From contig NZ_BOLK01000013.1 in assembly GCF_016861565.1 (NCBI RefSeq), forward strand, positions 1 to 64,000: a DNA stretch of 64,000 nucleotides, read 5' to 3'. The position numbers and the translations under genes were made by a program. This document shows, piece after piece, positions 52,783 to 60,495 of the stretch (position 1 is its first letter; the number at the start of each line of letters is the position of its first letter). Source of the DNA: Secundilactobacillus yichangensis (GTDB taxonomy: Bacteria > Bacillota > Bacilli > Lactobacillales > Lactobacillaceae). Below the pieces are notes generated by a model. The model worked only from the letters and a program-made list of their open reading frames with translations. It was not told where the DNA came from and did no database searches.

Positions 52783-53949
52783 TTAATAGTTTTTCAGTTC
52801 TTCTCGGTAATCCTTCAATTGCGCCTTCAGACGTGCCATATTACTGCCATCAAACGTATCCGTGATGGCTTTGGCTAATTCAATGGCCACCACGCTTTCG
52901 ATGACAATTGACGCCGGTACGATGGCTGTGGTATCGGAACGTTCAACGCTGGCCTTCTTAACTTCCTTAGTTTCAACGTCAACGCTTTGCAGCGGCTTGT
53001 ATAGCGTTGGAATTGGCTTCATCGCCGCTTTAACGATGACCGGCATGCCGTTAGTCATACCGCCTTCAAACCCGCCTAAATGGTCGGATTCACGGGTAAA
53101 ACCTTCACCTTCATGCCAATCGATTTCATCCATGACCTGGCTACCGAAACTAGTGGCTGCTTTGAAGCCGTCACCAATTTCAACCCCTTTCATGGCGTTG
53201 ACACCCATGACTGCCGCAGCGATTTTACCGTCTAACTTTGTGTCCCAGCTAATGTAGCTGCCTAACCCGGCGGGAACGTTAGTGGCGACCACTCGAACAA
53301 TACCGCCCAGGGTGTCGCCATCCTTCTTAGTGTGATCGATTAAGTCATGAATTTCGTCGACTTTATCCGCTTGAACCACCCGTAAATCATTTTGGCTGAT
53401 CAGTTCTTTAATTTGACCAACATCCAGCGGTGACTGATCATCCGCGGCAACCGAGCCAATCTGCTGCACGTAGCCCACGATGTCGATGCCTAGTTGCTGC
53501 AAAAATTGCTCACAGATTGCGCCAATGGCCACCCGCATCGCCGTTTCCCGGGCACTGGAACGTTCCAAAACGTTTCGCAGATCGCGGTGGTTATATTTCA
53601 TGCCGCCAACGAGATCAGCGTGGCCTGGCCGTGGCCGTTCCACCGTTCGCAGTGAATTCTCAGCAGTCTCATCCGCTATGGGATCCATGATTTTACCCCA
53701 GTGAGCATGATCGCGGTTGTTCACCACTAGTGCGATGGGTGAGCCTAACGTTTTCTTATGTCGAACGCCGCCCACAATAGTCACTTGATCGTGTTCAATT
53801 TTCTGACGGCTGCCACGGCCGTATCCACCTTGCCGAGCCGCCAATTGATCGTTAATTGCATCGATATCCAATAGTAAACCGGCAGGTAAGCCTTCGATAA
53901 TTCCGGTTAGCTGCGGTCCGTGTGATTCTCCCGCTGTTAAGTAGTTCAT
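52783..53949 (-). CDS. aroC: Chorismate synthase
   Basis: Makes chorismate from EPSP with reduced FMN. The 388 residues show GESHGPQLTG near 7-16, GRGSRQKIEHD near 44-54, RPRPGHADL near 101-109, SSARETAMRVA near 131-141, and the C-terminal RSDTTAIVPAS near 335. Full length. Follows the chorismate mutase gene by 14 bp. Confidence 0.97.
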   Translation of the reverse strand: MNYLTAGESHGPQLTGIIEGLPAGLLLDIDAINDQLAARQGGYGRGSRQKIEHDQVTIVGGVRHKKTLGSPIALVVNNRDHAHWGKIMDPIADETAENSLRTVERPRPGHADLVGGMKYNHRDLRNVLERSSARETAMRVAIGAICEQFLQQLGIDIVGYVQQIGSVAADDQSPLDVGQIKELISQNDLRVVQADKVDEIHDLIDHTKKDGDTLGGIVRVVATNVPAGLGSYISWDTKLDGKIAAAVMGVNAMKGVEIGDGFKAATSFGSQVMDEIDWHEGEGFTRESDHLGGFEGGMTNGMPVIVKAAMKPIPTLYKPLQSVDVETKEVKKASVERSDTTAIVPASIVIESVVAIELAKAITDTFDGSNMARLKAQLKDYREELKNY

Positions 53950-53963
53950 TTTTTAATCCCCTT

Positions 53964-54287
53964 TTAGTGTGTTTGATTGGTTTTAGTTAAGTAATCCTGG
54001 TAGTCTCTAGAGTTTTTCATGATGGTTGCAAAAATGTTGCGCATATAGATTCTGGTTTCCGGATTCGGGTCATTGCCCATCACCCGGTCCAGGACCTGGT
54101 CTTCCCGACCGCGATCCATAATTGGCAGGTTAGCCGCTGCTTTAGCCTCATTCACCTTCGTTACAGCATCGAAGCGTTGCGCCAAAAGTCTCACGATTTC
54201 GTCATCAATATCATTGATCTGCTGACGAGCGGCCGTTAATTTGTTGGGTTGCCACGCGCCTGAATCATTTTCATTTGTTGCCATCAT
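53964..54287 (-). CDS. Chorismate mutase (AroQ type)
   Basis: A 107-residue monofunctional AroQ-fold chorismate mutase that converts chorismate to prephenate for TyrA downstream. Seen: AARQQINDIDDEIVRLLAQR near 20-39, VTKVNEAKAA with the catalytic Lys, and DRGREDQVLDRV near 59-70. I start at the ATG at 54287; AAGGAG directly abuts the in-frame GTG at 54296 and is eight bases from this ATG. First structural gene behind the attenuator. Confidence 0.88.
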   Translation of the reverse strand: MMATNENDSGAWQPNKLTAARQQINDIDDEIVRLLAQRFDAVTKVNEAKAAANLPIMDRGREDQVLDRVMGNDPNPETRIYMRNIFATIMKNSRDYQDYLTKTNQTH

Positions 54288-54313
54288 TATAGTCACTCCT
54301 TAATTTTGGTACG

Positions 54314-54343
54314 AAAAAAGCCAGCTAGACAATCTAGCTGGCT
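54314..54343 (-). terminator. Attenuator terminator of the aro operon
   Basis: AGCCAGCTAGA (54319-54329) pairs perfectly with TCTAGCTGGCT (54333-54343) over 3 nt, with six T residues following on the minus strand, only 17 bp before the chorismate mutase ribosome site region. An intrinsic terminator in front of the genes. Confidence 0.9.
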
Positions 54344-54374
54344 GATATTGTTTCCTTTATGGAATCAACATGGT

Positions 54375-54401
54375 CCAGCTAGAATCTTCACGTCTAGCTG
54401 G
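54375..54401 (-). promoter_or_regulatory. Competing (antiterminator-capable) hairpin of the aro leader
   Basis: CCAGCTAGA (54375-54383) pairs with TCTAGCTGG (54393-54401). The arms are the same sequences as in the terminator, so its 3' arm can alternatively pair with the terminator's 5' arm: classical 1:2, 2:3, 3:4 attenuator logic. Confidence 0.75.
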
Positions 54402-54444
54402 CACGACAAATTGACGGCTTGCTTTAGACGCGAACGCGATTTCC

Positions 54445-54476
54445 TTAGCGTCCGCATTTAAAGCTGCGGACGCTAA
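54445..54476 (-). promoter_or_regulatory. Hairpin at the leader-peptide stop codon
   Basis: TTAGCGTCCGCA (54445-54456) pairs perfectly with TGCGGACGCTAA (54465-54476). The 12-bp stem overlaps the stop codon of the leader peptide, so ribosome position would govern its formation. Confidence 0.7.
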
Positions 54477-54535
54477 CTAAAGTAATAACCGTACCAATAC
54501 GCATTAACTTGAGTTAGCTGTGTCTTCATTGTCAT
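54473..54535 (-). CDS. Aromatic leader peptide of the aro operon
   Basis: A 20-codon frame from ATG (54533-54535) to TAG (54473-54475), preceded by AAGGG at good spacing. It ends in AYWYGYYFS, i.e. four Tyr, one Trp and one Phe within nine codons, just before the stop. That is the pattern of a leader peptide whose stalled translation senses charged aromatic tRNA. No T-box is present. Function is inferred from composition, position and the downstream hairpins. Confidence 0.8.
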   Translation of the reverse strand: MTMKTQLTQVNAYWYGYYFS

Positions 54536-54562
54536 TGATCCCTTCTCATTTAGATTGTTTTC

Positions 54563-54591
54563 ATTAAAACATATTGTGAAAATTTAGTCAA
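54563..54591 (-). promoter_or_regulatory. Promoter of the aro operon
   Basis: Minus-strand TTGACT (54586-54591) and TTTAAT (54563-54568) are 17 bp apart, placing the start of transcription about 20 bp before the leader peptide. It lies 26 bp beyond the folP stop with no terminator between, so folate-operon readthrough would also reach the attenuator. Confidence 0.75.
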
Positions 54592-54616
54592 CATTAATCT
54601 TTCTTTACTGCGCCAA

Positions 54617-55762
54617 TTAGACCAGCCAATAGCCCTGATTAATGCGGTCTAGCAACGTTACCATTTGCCGGGTTTCTTTCACATCATGAACGCGAATGAT
54701 TTTGCCGCCCCTTTGAATCATGGCAACTTCGCTGACTAACGTCATTGGCAGCCGTTCATCCTTCTTCAGGCCCAGCAAGTTTGCCATGTAGCCCTTTCGT
54801 GAAACAGCCACCATCATCGGCCGGTTCAAATCGTTAAAGTGATCCGTGTTATTCATAATCACGTAATCCTGAGCATCGTCTTTAACCTGATCATTAGCGT
54901 AACCCAGCCCCTGATCAATAGCAATCCGGTCGCGGTCAATCCCGGCAGCCGTCAGCGCCTTTAAATTATCCTCGAAGAATTGGTGGGCTTCATCGGTCAT
55001 GACCTTAAAGTCAAAGTTGCGGCCGTTCAGCATGGTCAGCAGGCCAACGTCAGATTGCGCCATCAGCTTCAGCTTAGCAGGCTCATCCGTAAAGCTGTTC
55101 ACGTCATTAATGATGGCCACACCGGCATCAATGGCGGCTGCCATCACGGGAACTTTATAGGTGTCAATTGCTAGGACAGCTTCCGGAAAATGGCTAGAAA
55201 TGGCTTTAATATACGGAATCGTCCGTTCAAGTTCAACCTCTGGCGTGACTTCAGTGTAGCCTGGCCGAGTAGTCTGACCGTTGACTTCGATCACGTCCGC
55301 TCCCGCTTCTAACATCTCGGACACGTGAGCTAAAACGGTATCCATGGTAGTGTAGCGCCCGCCGTCGTAAAAGGAGTCCGGCGTAATATTCATGATGCCG
55401 TAAATCATTGACGTATCACGAAGTTTGAACCGTTTGCCAGCCACTTGCCAATCTAAATCATGAGCGGCTAGAATCTGCTTTAGCGCCTGCTCACCAGTGG
55501 TTTCAGCCGGAAACCAGGCTGACCAGTGCTGAGCTAATAACCGCAGTGCTGGTATCGTCAGCAAGCCATCATACCCGTCAGCAGTTTTACTGATGGCCGC
55601 ATCTAATTGCCGAAGCCGTTTTTGCAGTTCCGCCTGCTCAGTTGCCGAAAGCGCGTTAAACCGCAGTGCAACTAATCGCTGCTGCTGAATGAGTTGGTAT
55701 AAGGCTTGGCTCTGAAAATCGGTCGCGTGCTGAAACTGGTCAGTGATTTCTTTAATTTGCAT
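54617..55762 (-). CDS. folP: Dihydropteroate synthase
   Basis: Joins p-aminobenzoate to the pterin diphosphate. The 381 residues exceed the usual 270-280 because of about 110 extra N-terminal residues of helical character, as seen in lactobacillus folate operons. The catalytic barrel starts at MIYGIMNITPDSFYDGG near 119-135, then GADVIEVNGQTTRPG near 155-169, INDVN and a C-terminal basic RVHDV. In most enzymes the second motif reads DIGGEST; here EVNGQTTRPG keeps the layout. Last gene of the fol operon. Confidence 0.93.
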   Translation of the reverse strand: MQIKEITDQFQHATDFQSQALYQLIQQQRLVALRFNALSATEQAELQKRLRQLDAAISKTADGYDGLLTIPALRLLAQHWSAWFPAETTGEQALKQILAAHDLDWQVAGKRFKLRDTSMIYGIMNITPDSFYDGGRYTTMDTVLAHVSEMLEAGADVIEVNGQTTRPGYTEVTPEVELERTIPYIKAISSHFPEAVLAIDTYKVPVMAAAIDAGVAIINDVNSFTDEPAKLKLMAQSDVGLLTMLNGRNFDFKVMTDEAHQFFEDNLKALTAAGIDRDRIAIDQGLGYANDQVKDDAQDYVIMNNTDHFNDLNRPMMVAVSRKGYMANLLGLKKDERLPMTLVSEVAMIQRGGKIIRVHDVKETRQMVTLLDRINQGYWLV

Positions 55763-55765
55763 TGG

Positions 55766-56350
55766 TCAAACTCCTCTCAATTCTGCTGCTAATTGCTTAG
55801 CCGCCTGCCCACGATGGGTCAAAGGTATGCGAATCTGGTCCGGTAGTTCTGCTAAAGTCTGCTGCTGGTTGGGTAAGATAAAGAGTTTATCAAACCCAGT
55901 TGAGTAACTTCCCCGGGTTCGCGCTGCTATGGTACCACTAACGCGGCCCACCGCGGTCACCGGTGCTTGCCCCGGCATAATTGCCACTAGGGTACTAACC
56001 ATGGTAGCTCGCCGGTCGGTCTGACCCTTCAAGTCGTTTAAAATCGTCTGGTTATCACTGTGCGTCACGTCTTGATGCAGCTCACGTTTGGTTGTCACAC
56101 CTAGATGGCCGCCTAACGCTAGTATCTCAATACCGCTATCATCAGCAATAACACCCTGATCGGTTTTACCAGCTAGAAACTGGGCTTTATGTAACGCGTT
56201 GCCCGCATAACTCACGGTTTGCTCTGCCGGAAAGGCTAATTTTGGCATCTGATCCGTATAGGAAACCGCTTTGATGCCGTAAAATGCCAAACACTTGATT
56301 AAATCTTGTGTTTTGTACTTATTATTAGACGCAATCAGCCATTCAGTCAT
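55766..56350 (-). CDS. HAM1/RdgB-like NTP pyrophosphatase of the folate operon
   Basis: A 194-residue protein of the non-canonical purine NTP pyrophosphatase family: ASNNKYKTQDL near 5-15 and VIADDSGIEILALGG near 70-84 are the substrate and metal sites; SYSTGFDKLF and THRGQAA replace the usual GYDPIF and SHRGxA. Such a gene sits between folC and folP in lactobacilli and is a candidate for removing pyrophosphate from dihydroneopterin triphosphate, the step otherwise missing from the operon. I start at the ATG at 56350, with GGAGG six bases upstream; it overlaps folC by 8 bp. Confidence 0.78.
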   Translation of the reverse strand: MTEWLIASNNKYKTQDLIKCLAFYGIKAVSYTDQMPKLAFPAEQTVSYAGNALHKAQFLAGKTDQGVIADDSGIEILALGGHLGVTTKRELHQDVTHSDNQTILNDLKGQTDRRATMVSTLVAIMPGQAPVTAVGRVSGTIAARTRGSYSTGFDKLFILPNQQQTLAELPDQIRIPLTHRGQAAKQLAAELRGV

Positions 56351-57665
56351 GAGTAACCTCCATTGCGGCCAGCTCGCGGGCAACGTAAAAGGAGCCCGTC
56401 ACCACGATCATGCCGTTTTCAGGCAGTGTCCGCCGCGCGGTCTTTAGCGCTTGCGGCATATCAGCCGCTGCCTGCACATCCGTTTGCGGGGAAAGCTGTT
56501 TGATTTGCGGCGCCAACTCACTCCCAAGTAAAGCCCGCTTGGGATTATCCGGCGTCACTGTTACCACGTGATCAGCCATTGGCAGCAGTAGCTGAAGCAT
56601 TGGTGTCACTGCTTTGTCAGCCAAAAAGCCCACCACCCACGTTAATGAATAGTGCTCGGTAAGCTGTTTAAGACTAGTGGTCAATGCCGTCATGCCGTCC
56701 GGGTTGTGGGCCACGTCCACAACCACTAACGGTTGCTTAGAGACCACCGTTAACCGCCCTGGCAGCTGAATCTGCTGCAGTCCAGTTCTGACGGCATCAT
56801 CCGTCAGCCGGACGTTTTGTGTTCTTAATACCGCCACTGCCGTTAAAACCAGCGTCAAATTCTGCACCTGAAAATCACCGGCCACGTTTAATTTCAGCGC
56901 GGACCACCGAAACAGCTCACTATGTAGATCAACCGTCATCCCAGAAAAACTGCGGTTCAAAACAGTGGCAGCTGTTTTCGGTGCCGTCAGTGAAACGTCC
57001 TGTCTTTGCGCCTCTTTTTTTAACACGTTGAACGCTTCTGGTGCCTGGTCGTAAAGGGTCACCACCGAGGTACCCGGTTTGGTGATCTTGGCTTTTTGCG
57101 TCGCAATCTTAGTCAGCGTATCCCCTAGAATTTGCATGTGATCCATGGCAATTTTCGTGAATACGGTCAGTTGCGGGGCACTAATGGCGTTAGTGGCATC
57201 CGTTAAACCGCCTAGTCCGGCTTCCAAGATCACGTAGTCAGCATGCTGATTGCGGTACCAGATCAGGCTGATCAAGAATTGCCACTCAAAAATTGAAATT
57301 GCCGTGGTAGCTAGTCCAAGTCGCTTTACCACCGGTTTAATTTCGTTATAGCTGTCGATAAACTCAGCTTCCGTAATCCACTGATGGTTAAACTGAATCT
57401 GCTCACGGTCGTTTAAAATGGCGGGACTGTTGAACCGGCCTACACGGTAACCCTGAGCCTCTAAAATGGCGCTAATCATTGCACCAGTAGAACCCTTGCC
57501 GTTAGTGCCTGCAATATGGATCACGTGGTAGTGCTGATCCGGATTATCCAAAGCAGCTACAATTTTCCGCAACAGCGGTACCCGATTATTATCACCCACT
57601 AACCGGGCGTGATTGAACTGGTCAATTAATTGGTTATACATATCATGAACAGTTTGTTGATTCAT
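56343..57665 (-). CDS. folC: Folylpolyglutamate / dihydrofolate synthase
   Basis: Adds glutamate to dihydropteroate or folates with ATP. The 440 residues show the P-loop HIAGTNGKGSTGAM near 48-61, the omega loop RFNSPAILNDREQIQ near 77-91, EAGLGGLTDATNA near 143-155, and DVAHNPDGM near 315. In many FolC enzymes the loop reads SPHL; SPAIL is a small change. Start at the ATG at 57665 is preferred but the GTG at 57674 is possible. Confidence 0.92.
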   Translation of the reverse strand: MNQQTVHDMYNQLIDQFNHARLVGDNNRVPLLRKIVAALDNPDQHYHVIHIAGTNGKGSTGAMISAILEAQGYRVGRFNSPAILNDREQIQFNHQWITEAEFIDSYNEIKPVVKRLGLATTAISIFEWQFLISLIWYRNQHADYVILEAGLGGLTDATNAISAPQLTVFTKIAMDHMQILGDTLTKIATQKAKITKPGTSVVTLYDQAPEAFNVLKKEAQRQDVSLTAPKTAATVLNRSFSGMTVDLHSELFRWSALKLNVAGDFQVQNLTLVLTAVAVLRTQNVRLTDDAVRTGLQQIQLPGRLTVVSKQPLVVVDVAHNPDGMTALTTSLKQLTEHYSLTWVVGFLADKAVTPMLQLLLPMADHVVTVTPDNPKRALLGSELAPQIKQLSPQTDVQAAADMPQALKTARRTLPENGMIVVTGSFYVARELAAMEVTHD

Positions 57666-57670
57666 TATGA

Positions 57671-58240
57671 TCACCCGTTGATTCGCTGTAAGAATTCCTG
57701 CTTCAGTCCGTGGTCAGTTTTGAACGCTCCAGTGTAGTAACTGGTTTCCGTCTGACTGCCCGTTTTTTCAACCCCACGCATTTCCATGCACATGTGCCGG
57801 GCTGTAACAGAGACTGCGATACCCTTAGGATCAAGGATCCGAGTCAGCTCTTTAGCAATGTTGACGGTCATTCGTTCCTGCACGTTCGGCCGCTTAGCAC
57901 AGTAGTCGATCAGCCGCGGAATTTTACTCAGGCCCATCACCCGCTGATGATTAGGGATATAGGCAACGTCAACCGTGCCGAAGAACGGTAGCAAATGGTG
58001 TTCACACATCGAGTAAAACGAAATGTCTTTGATCAGCACCATTTCCGTTGTCTCGTCTACCGGGAAGAGTTTGTAATTATCAAATGCCGGCGCGTTAACG
58101 GACGAAAAAACTTCACTGTACATCCGGGCAACCCGGGCTGGCGTTTCAACCAACCCATCGCGATTAGGATCTTCACCTACCGCCTCTAAAATCATTTTTA
58201 CTGCTTGTTCGATTTTTTTCTGATTTGCGTCATCTATCAT
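57671..58240 (-). CDS. folE: GTP cyclohydrolase I
   Basis: First step of the pterin branch: GTP to 7,8-dihydroneopterin triphosphate and formate. The 189 residues show FYSMCEHHLLPFFG near 75-88 with the zinc Cys and His, RPNVQERMT near 115-123, and TARHMCMEMRG near 145-155 with the third zinc ligand. Type IA enzyme. Overlaps folK by 4 bp. Confidence 0.97.
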   Translation of the reverse strand: MIDDANQKKIEQAVKMILEAVGEDPNRDGLVETPARVARMYSEVFSSVNAPAFDNYKLFPVDETTEMVLIKDISFYSMCEHHLLPFFGTVDVAYIPNHQRVMGLSKIPRLIDYCAKRPNVQERMTVNIAKELTRILDPKGIAVSVTARHMCMEMRGVEKTGSQTETSYYTGAFKTDHGLKQEFLQRING

Positions 58241-58746
58241 GGTTTTATAGAGACTCCTTCTACTTTATTGATCCAACTTGTATCTGCTTTTTCTGCTAAA
58301 GCAGCGTCCACCTGCTTCTTAACCTTCGAATCAGTACCAGCAATTTCCTGAACGGGTAATAATACGAAGTTCCGTTCGTGTGCCCGTGGATGCGGCACGA
58401 TAAGATCCGGCGTATTAATTTTCCGGTCACCCCAGTAGACAATGTCTAAGTCGATGGTCCGGGGTCCCCAATGCTGCAGCCGTTGCCGGTGACCCGCCTG
58501 CTCGATTTCGTGCAGCACGGCCAGCAACTCTTGCGGCGCTAACGTTGTCGTCACTGAAACGGCAATGTTATAGAAGTTAGCTTGATTTAAATTGCCCCAG
58601 GGCTGCGTTTCATAAACTGAAGAAATAGCTTCAATTTGAACCGACGAATCTGCTTGCAGCAACTTCACCGCCTGTGTCAGATTAGCAAATCGGTCGCCAA
58701 TGTTTGACCCGATGCTTAAATAAACTCGTTCACTCACGATTTTCAC
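58237..58746 (-). CDS. folK: HPPK (6-hydroxymethyldihydropterin pyrophosphokinase)
   Basis: Transfers pyrophosphate from ATP to hydroxymethyldihydropterin. The 169 residues show YLSIGSNIGDR near 9-19, YETQPWG near 48-54, and GPRTIDLDIVYWG near 93-105, with the catalytic Asp pair, then PHPRAHERNFVL. Start by GTG at 58746 or 58737; both overlap folB by about 8-17 bp. Confidence 0.94.
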   Translation of the reverse strand: MKIVSERVYLSIGSNIGDRFANLTQAVKLLQADSSVQIEAISSVYETQPWGNLNQANFYNIAVSVTTTLAPQELLAVLHEIEQAGHRQRLQHWGPRTIDLDIVYWGDRKINTPDLIVPHPRAHERNFVLLPVQEIAGTDSKVKKQVDAALAEKADTSWINKVEGVSIKP

Positions 58747-59095
58747 CCGTCACCTCAATTTCAACGTTGTCAAAAATGCCTGGCATGGGAACGCTGTACT
58801 TACGAATCTTCAGCGTAATCTGATTCGCCATTGGAAAGCTCTTTAATAACAGTTTTAGCAGCTCGTTGGCTAGTGATTCAATCAGTTTGTAGGAATGAGT
58901 ATGCACAAACTTATCGATGGTTTCGTTCACATCCGCGTAACTGATCGTTTCGTCCAAATCATCATGCTGCACCCGCTGTTCGATCGGATAATTCAGAGCA
59001 ACATCAATGGCCAACTGCTGACCGTTTTTGCGCTCTTCAGGAAATACACCATTAAAGGTATGAAACTTTAAATTATTGATTCGAATAACGCCCAT
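58730..59095 (-). CDS. folB: Dihydroneopterin aldolase
   Basis: Cleaves dihydroneopterin to hydroxymethyldihydropterin and glycolaldehyde. The 121 residues match the family; FHTFNGVFPEERKNGQQ near 11-27 with the pterin-binding Glu, SYADVNETI near 52-60, YKLIESLANEL near 69-79 with Glu, and the catalytic Lys in LKIRKYSVP near 95. First gene of folB-K-E-C-HAM1-P. Confidence 0.95.
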   Translation of the reverse strand: MGVIRINNLKFHTFNGVFPEERKNGQQLAIDVALNYPIEQRVQHDDLDETISYADVNETIDKFVHTHSYKLIESLANELLKLLLKSFPMANQITLKIRKYSVPMPGIFDNVEIEVTGENRE

Positions 59096-59220
59096 GGCGG
59101 CCTTCCTCCTCTATATGTGACTAAATTGTTTCTATTTTACCATCCTTTACGGGTTTAAACACCTATCAGTCACGTTTTTTGGTACACTGGAAGTAACGTC
59201 TTTTTGAAAGGATGATGAAG

Positions 59221-59724
59221 TTGAATAACCGAAACTTTAAGTATCCAGATACGGCCGCCTATGACTGTATCATCGCCTACTTCAAATCAAAAGATATTAA
59301 GCTTGAGGACATTGCGTCAATCACCTATAAAATGCAATTACAGTTCATCCCCGAACTCAAGGAAGAAGAAACCATGTCCGCAGTGGTGGACGTTTTGCAT
59401 AAGCGAGAAGTCATGAACAACGCCATGGTGGGGATCGCACTCGATCAGCTAACAACCAAAAAAGAATTACCTGAACCGCTGCAAAGTATCGTTGAAAACG
59501 ACGTTGGCGTCTTCGGGGTTGATGAACTCTTAGCTGAAGGGGGCATCTCCGGAATTTACGGTAAGATTGCCACCACTAACTTTGGTTACCTTGACCGCGA
59601 AAAACACGGAATCCTAAAACGGTTAGATACCGTTCAGGGTGAAGGAGTCAACACTTTCTTAGATGACATTATTGCCGCTATTGCCGCGGCGGCTGGCGCA
59701 AAGCTCGCACATAAATACGCTTAA
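59221..59724 (+). CDS. pgpA: Phosphatidylglycerophosphatase A family protein
   Basis: A 167-residue PgpA/YutG-like protein: YPDTAAYDCI near 8-17, GIALDQLTTKKELPEPLQ near 78-95, and the GVDELLAEGGISGIYGKIATTN-type region near 103 are typical of the soluble Gram-positive members. It would dephosphorylate phosphatidylglycerophosphate. I prefer the TTG at 59221, nine bases after GAAAGG; ATG codons at 59212 and 59215 sit too close to that site. Monocistronic. Confidence 0.82.
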   Translation: MNNRNFKYPDTAAYDCIIAYFKSKDIKLEDIASITYKMQLQFIPELKEEETMSAVVDVLHKREVMNNAMVGIALDQLTTKKELPEPLQSIVENDVGVFGVDELLAEGGISGIYGKIATTNFGYLDREKHGILKRLDTVQGEGVNTFLDDIIAAIAAAAGAKLAHKYA

Positions 59725-59736
59725 TGACCACGATTT

Positions 59737-59791
59737 AAAAAGGTTCTGACAAGTGTCTCCCGTTACGGAGTTGCTTGTCAGAACCTTTCTT
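59737..59791. terminator. Terminator
   Basis: AAAGGTTCTGACAAG pairs with CTTGTCAGAACCTTT; a smaller CTCCCGTTACGGAG hairpin lies in the loop. Confidence 0.85.
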
Positions 59792-59815
59792 AATGTTTCC
59801 CTGAATACGTTAAAA

Positions 59816-60028
59816 TTAAGCCCTAGTCTCACAGAGCGGCAGCAACGTTTTAAGTTCTTCCATCGACGAACCGTTCTCAAAAAAACAGTTCACCATGTCT
59901 AGCCAGTAAAGGTCTCTGTCCGAATAAGCACCCGTTTCATCTTTACAGGGTAGCAGTCCTGCCCGCGTAAACGTGGCAATTTGTTCTGAGGCAATACCTG
60001 ATTGAGCAGCGATTTCTCTCAAAGTCAT
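59816..60028 (-). CDS. Mini MerR-type HTH protein
   Basis: A 70-residue protein holding essentially only a MerR winged-HTH: TLREIAAQSGIASEQIATFTRAGLL near 2-26 and RDLYWLDMVNCFFENGSSMEEL for the second wing. There is no dimerisation helix or effector domain. I start at the ATG at 60028, behind AAAGGACGG; upstream in-frame TTG at 60049 overlaps that site. May be a stand-alone regulator or a domain remnant. Confidence 0.6.
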   Translation of the reverse strand: MTLREIAAQSGIASEQIATFTRAGLLPCKDETGAYSDRDLYWLDMVNCFFENGSSMEELKTLLPLCETRA

Positions 60029-60495
60029 CAGCTCTACCCGTCCTTTCAATGTTTATCAAAAGTATTTTACGCTCTCCCGTGTTAAATGCAACAGCGATAT
60101 TAAGACAGTCCAACGACAAAAAAGTTGCGTTTATTCAAAGTAGCCAGTATCTTATAGGAAGACTAAAAAGTAACTGGTTTTATCTTCCTCAATGATTTTC
60201 AATTGGCTTGTTTGTGGAAATGAAACTAAATAATTTCATTTAAAGGGTTTAAATTTTGTTTTCTAAAATTTTCTTTCAAAATTGCATTTTTATATGAAAG
60301 CTTTTTTCATAAAGGTTTATATTGCTAATTTCACTCAAGTGGTAAATCCGTTTAATAAACTTTTCTTAATTCCCTTTATTTACTTAGAATTTGTTATATA
60401 ATAATTCCGACACGAGTGGTCTAGACGATATTACTTTGCCTATGACGCACTCGTCAATGACTACTTTACCTCATAAAATTTAAGGAGTGACTGTA
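60029..60495. other. AT-rich region upstream of zwf
   Basis: About 470 bp, very AT-rich. A -10-like TATAAT occurs near 60398-60403 without a good -35; an approximately 80-nt leader follows to the zwf start. No gene or strong structure seen. Confidence 0.4.

Noticed and set aside
53430-53704. Plus-strand frames within aroC
   Set aside because: Antisense to a full-length, highly conserved enzyme; composition is that of a reverse frame.
54297-54600. T-box riboswitch before the aro operon
   Set aside because: No AGGGTGG-type antiterminator sequence and no specifier loop; a leader peptide with competing hairpins explains the region better.
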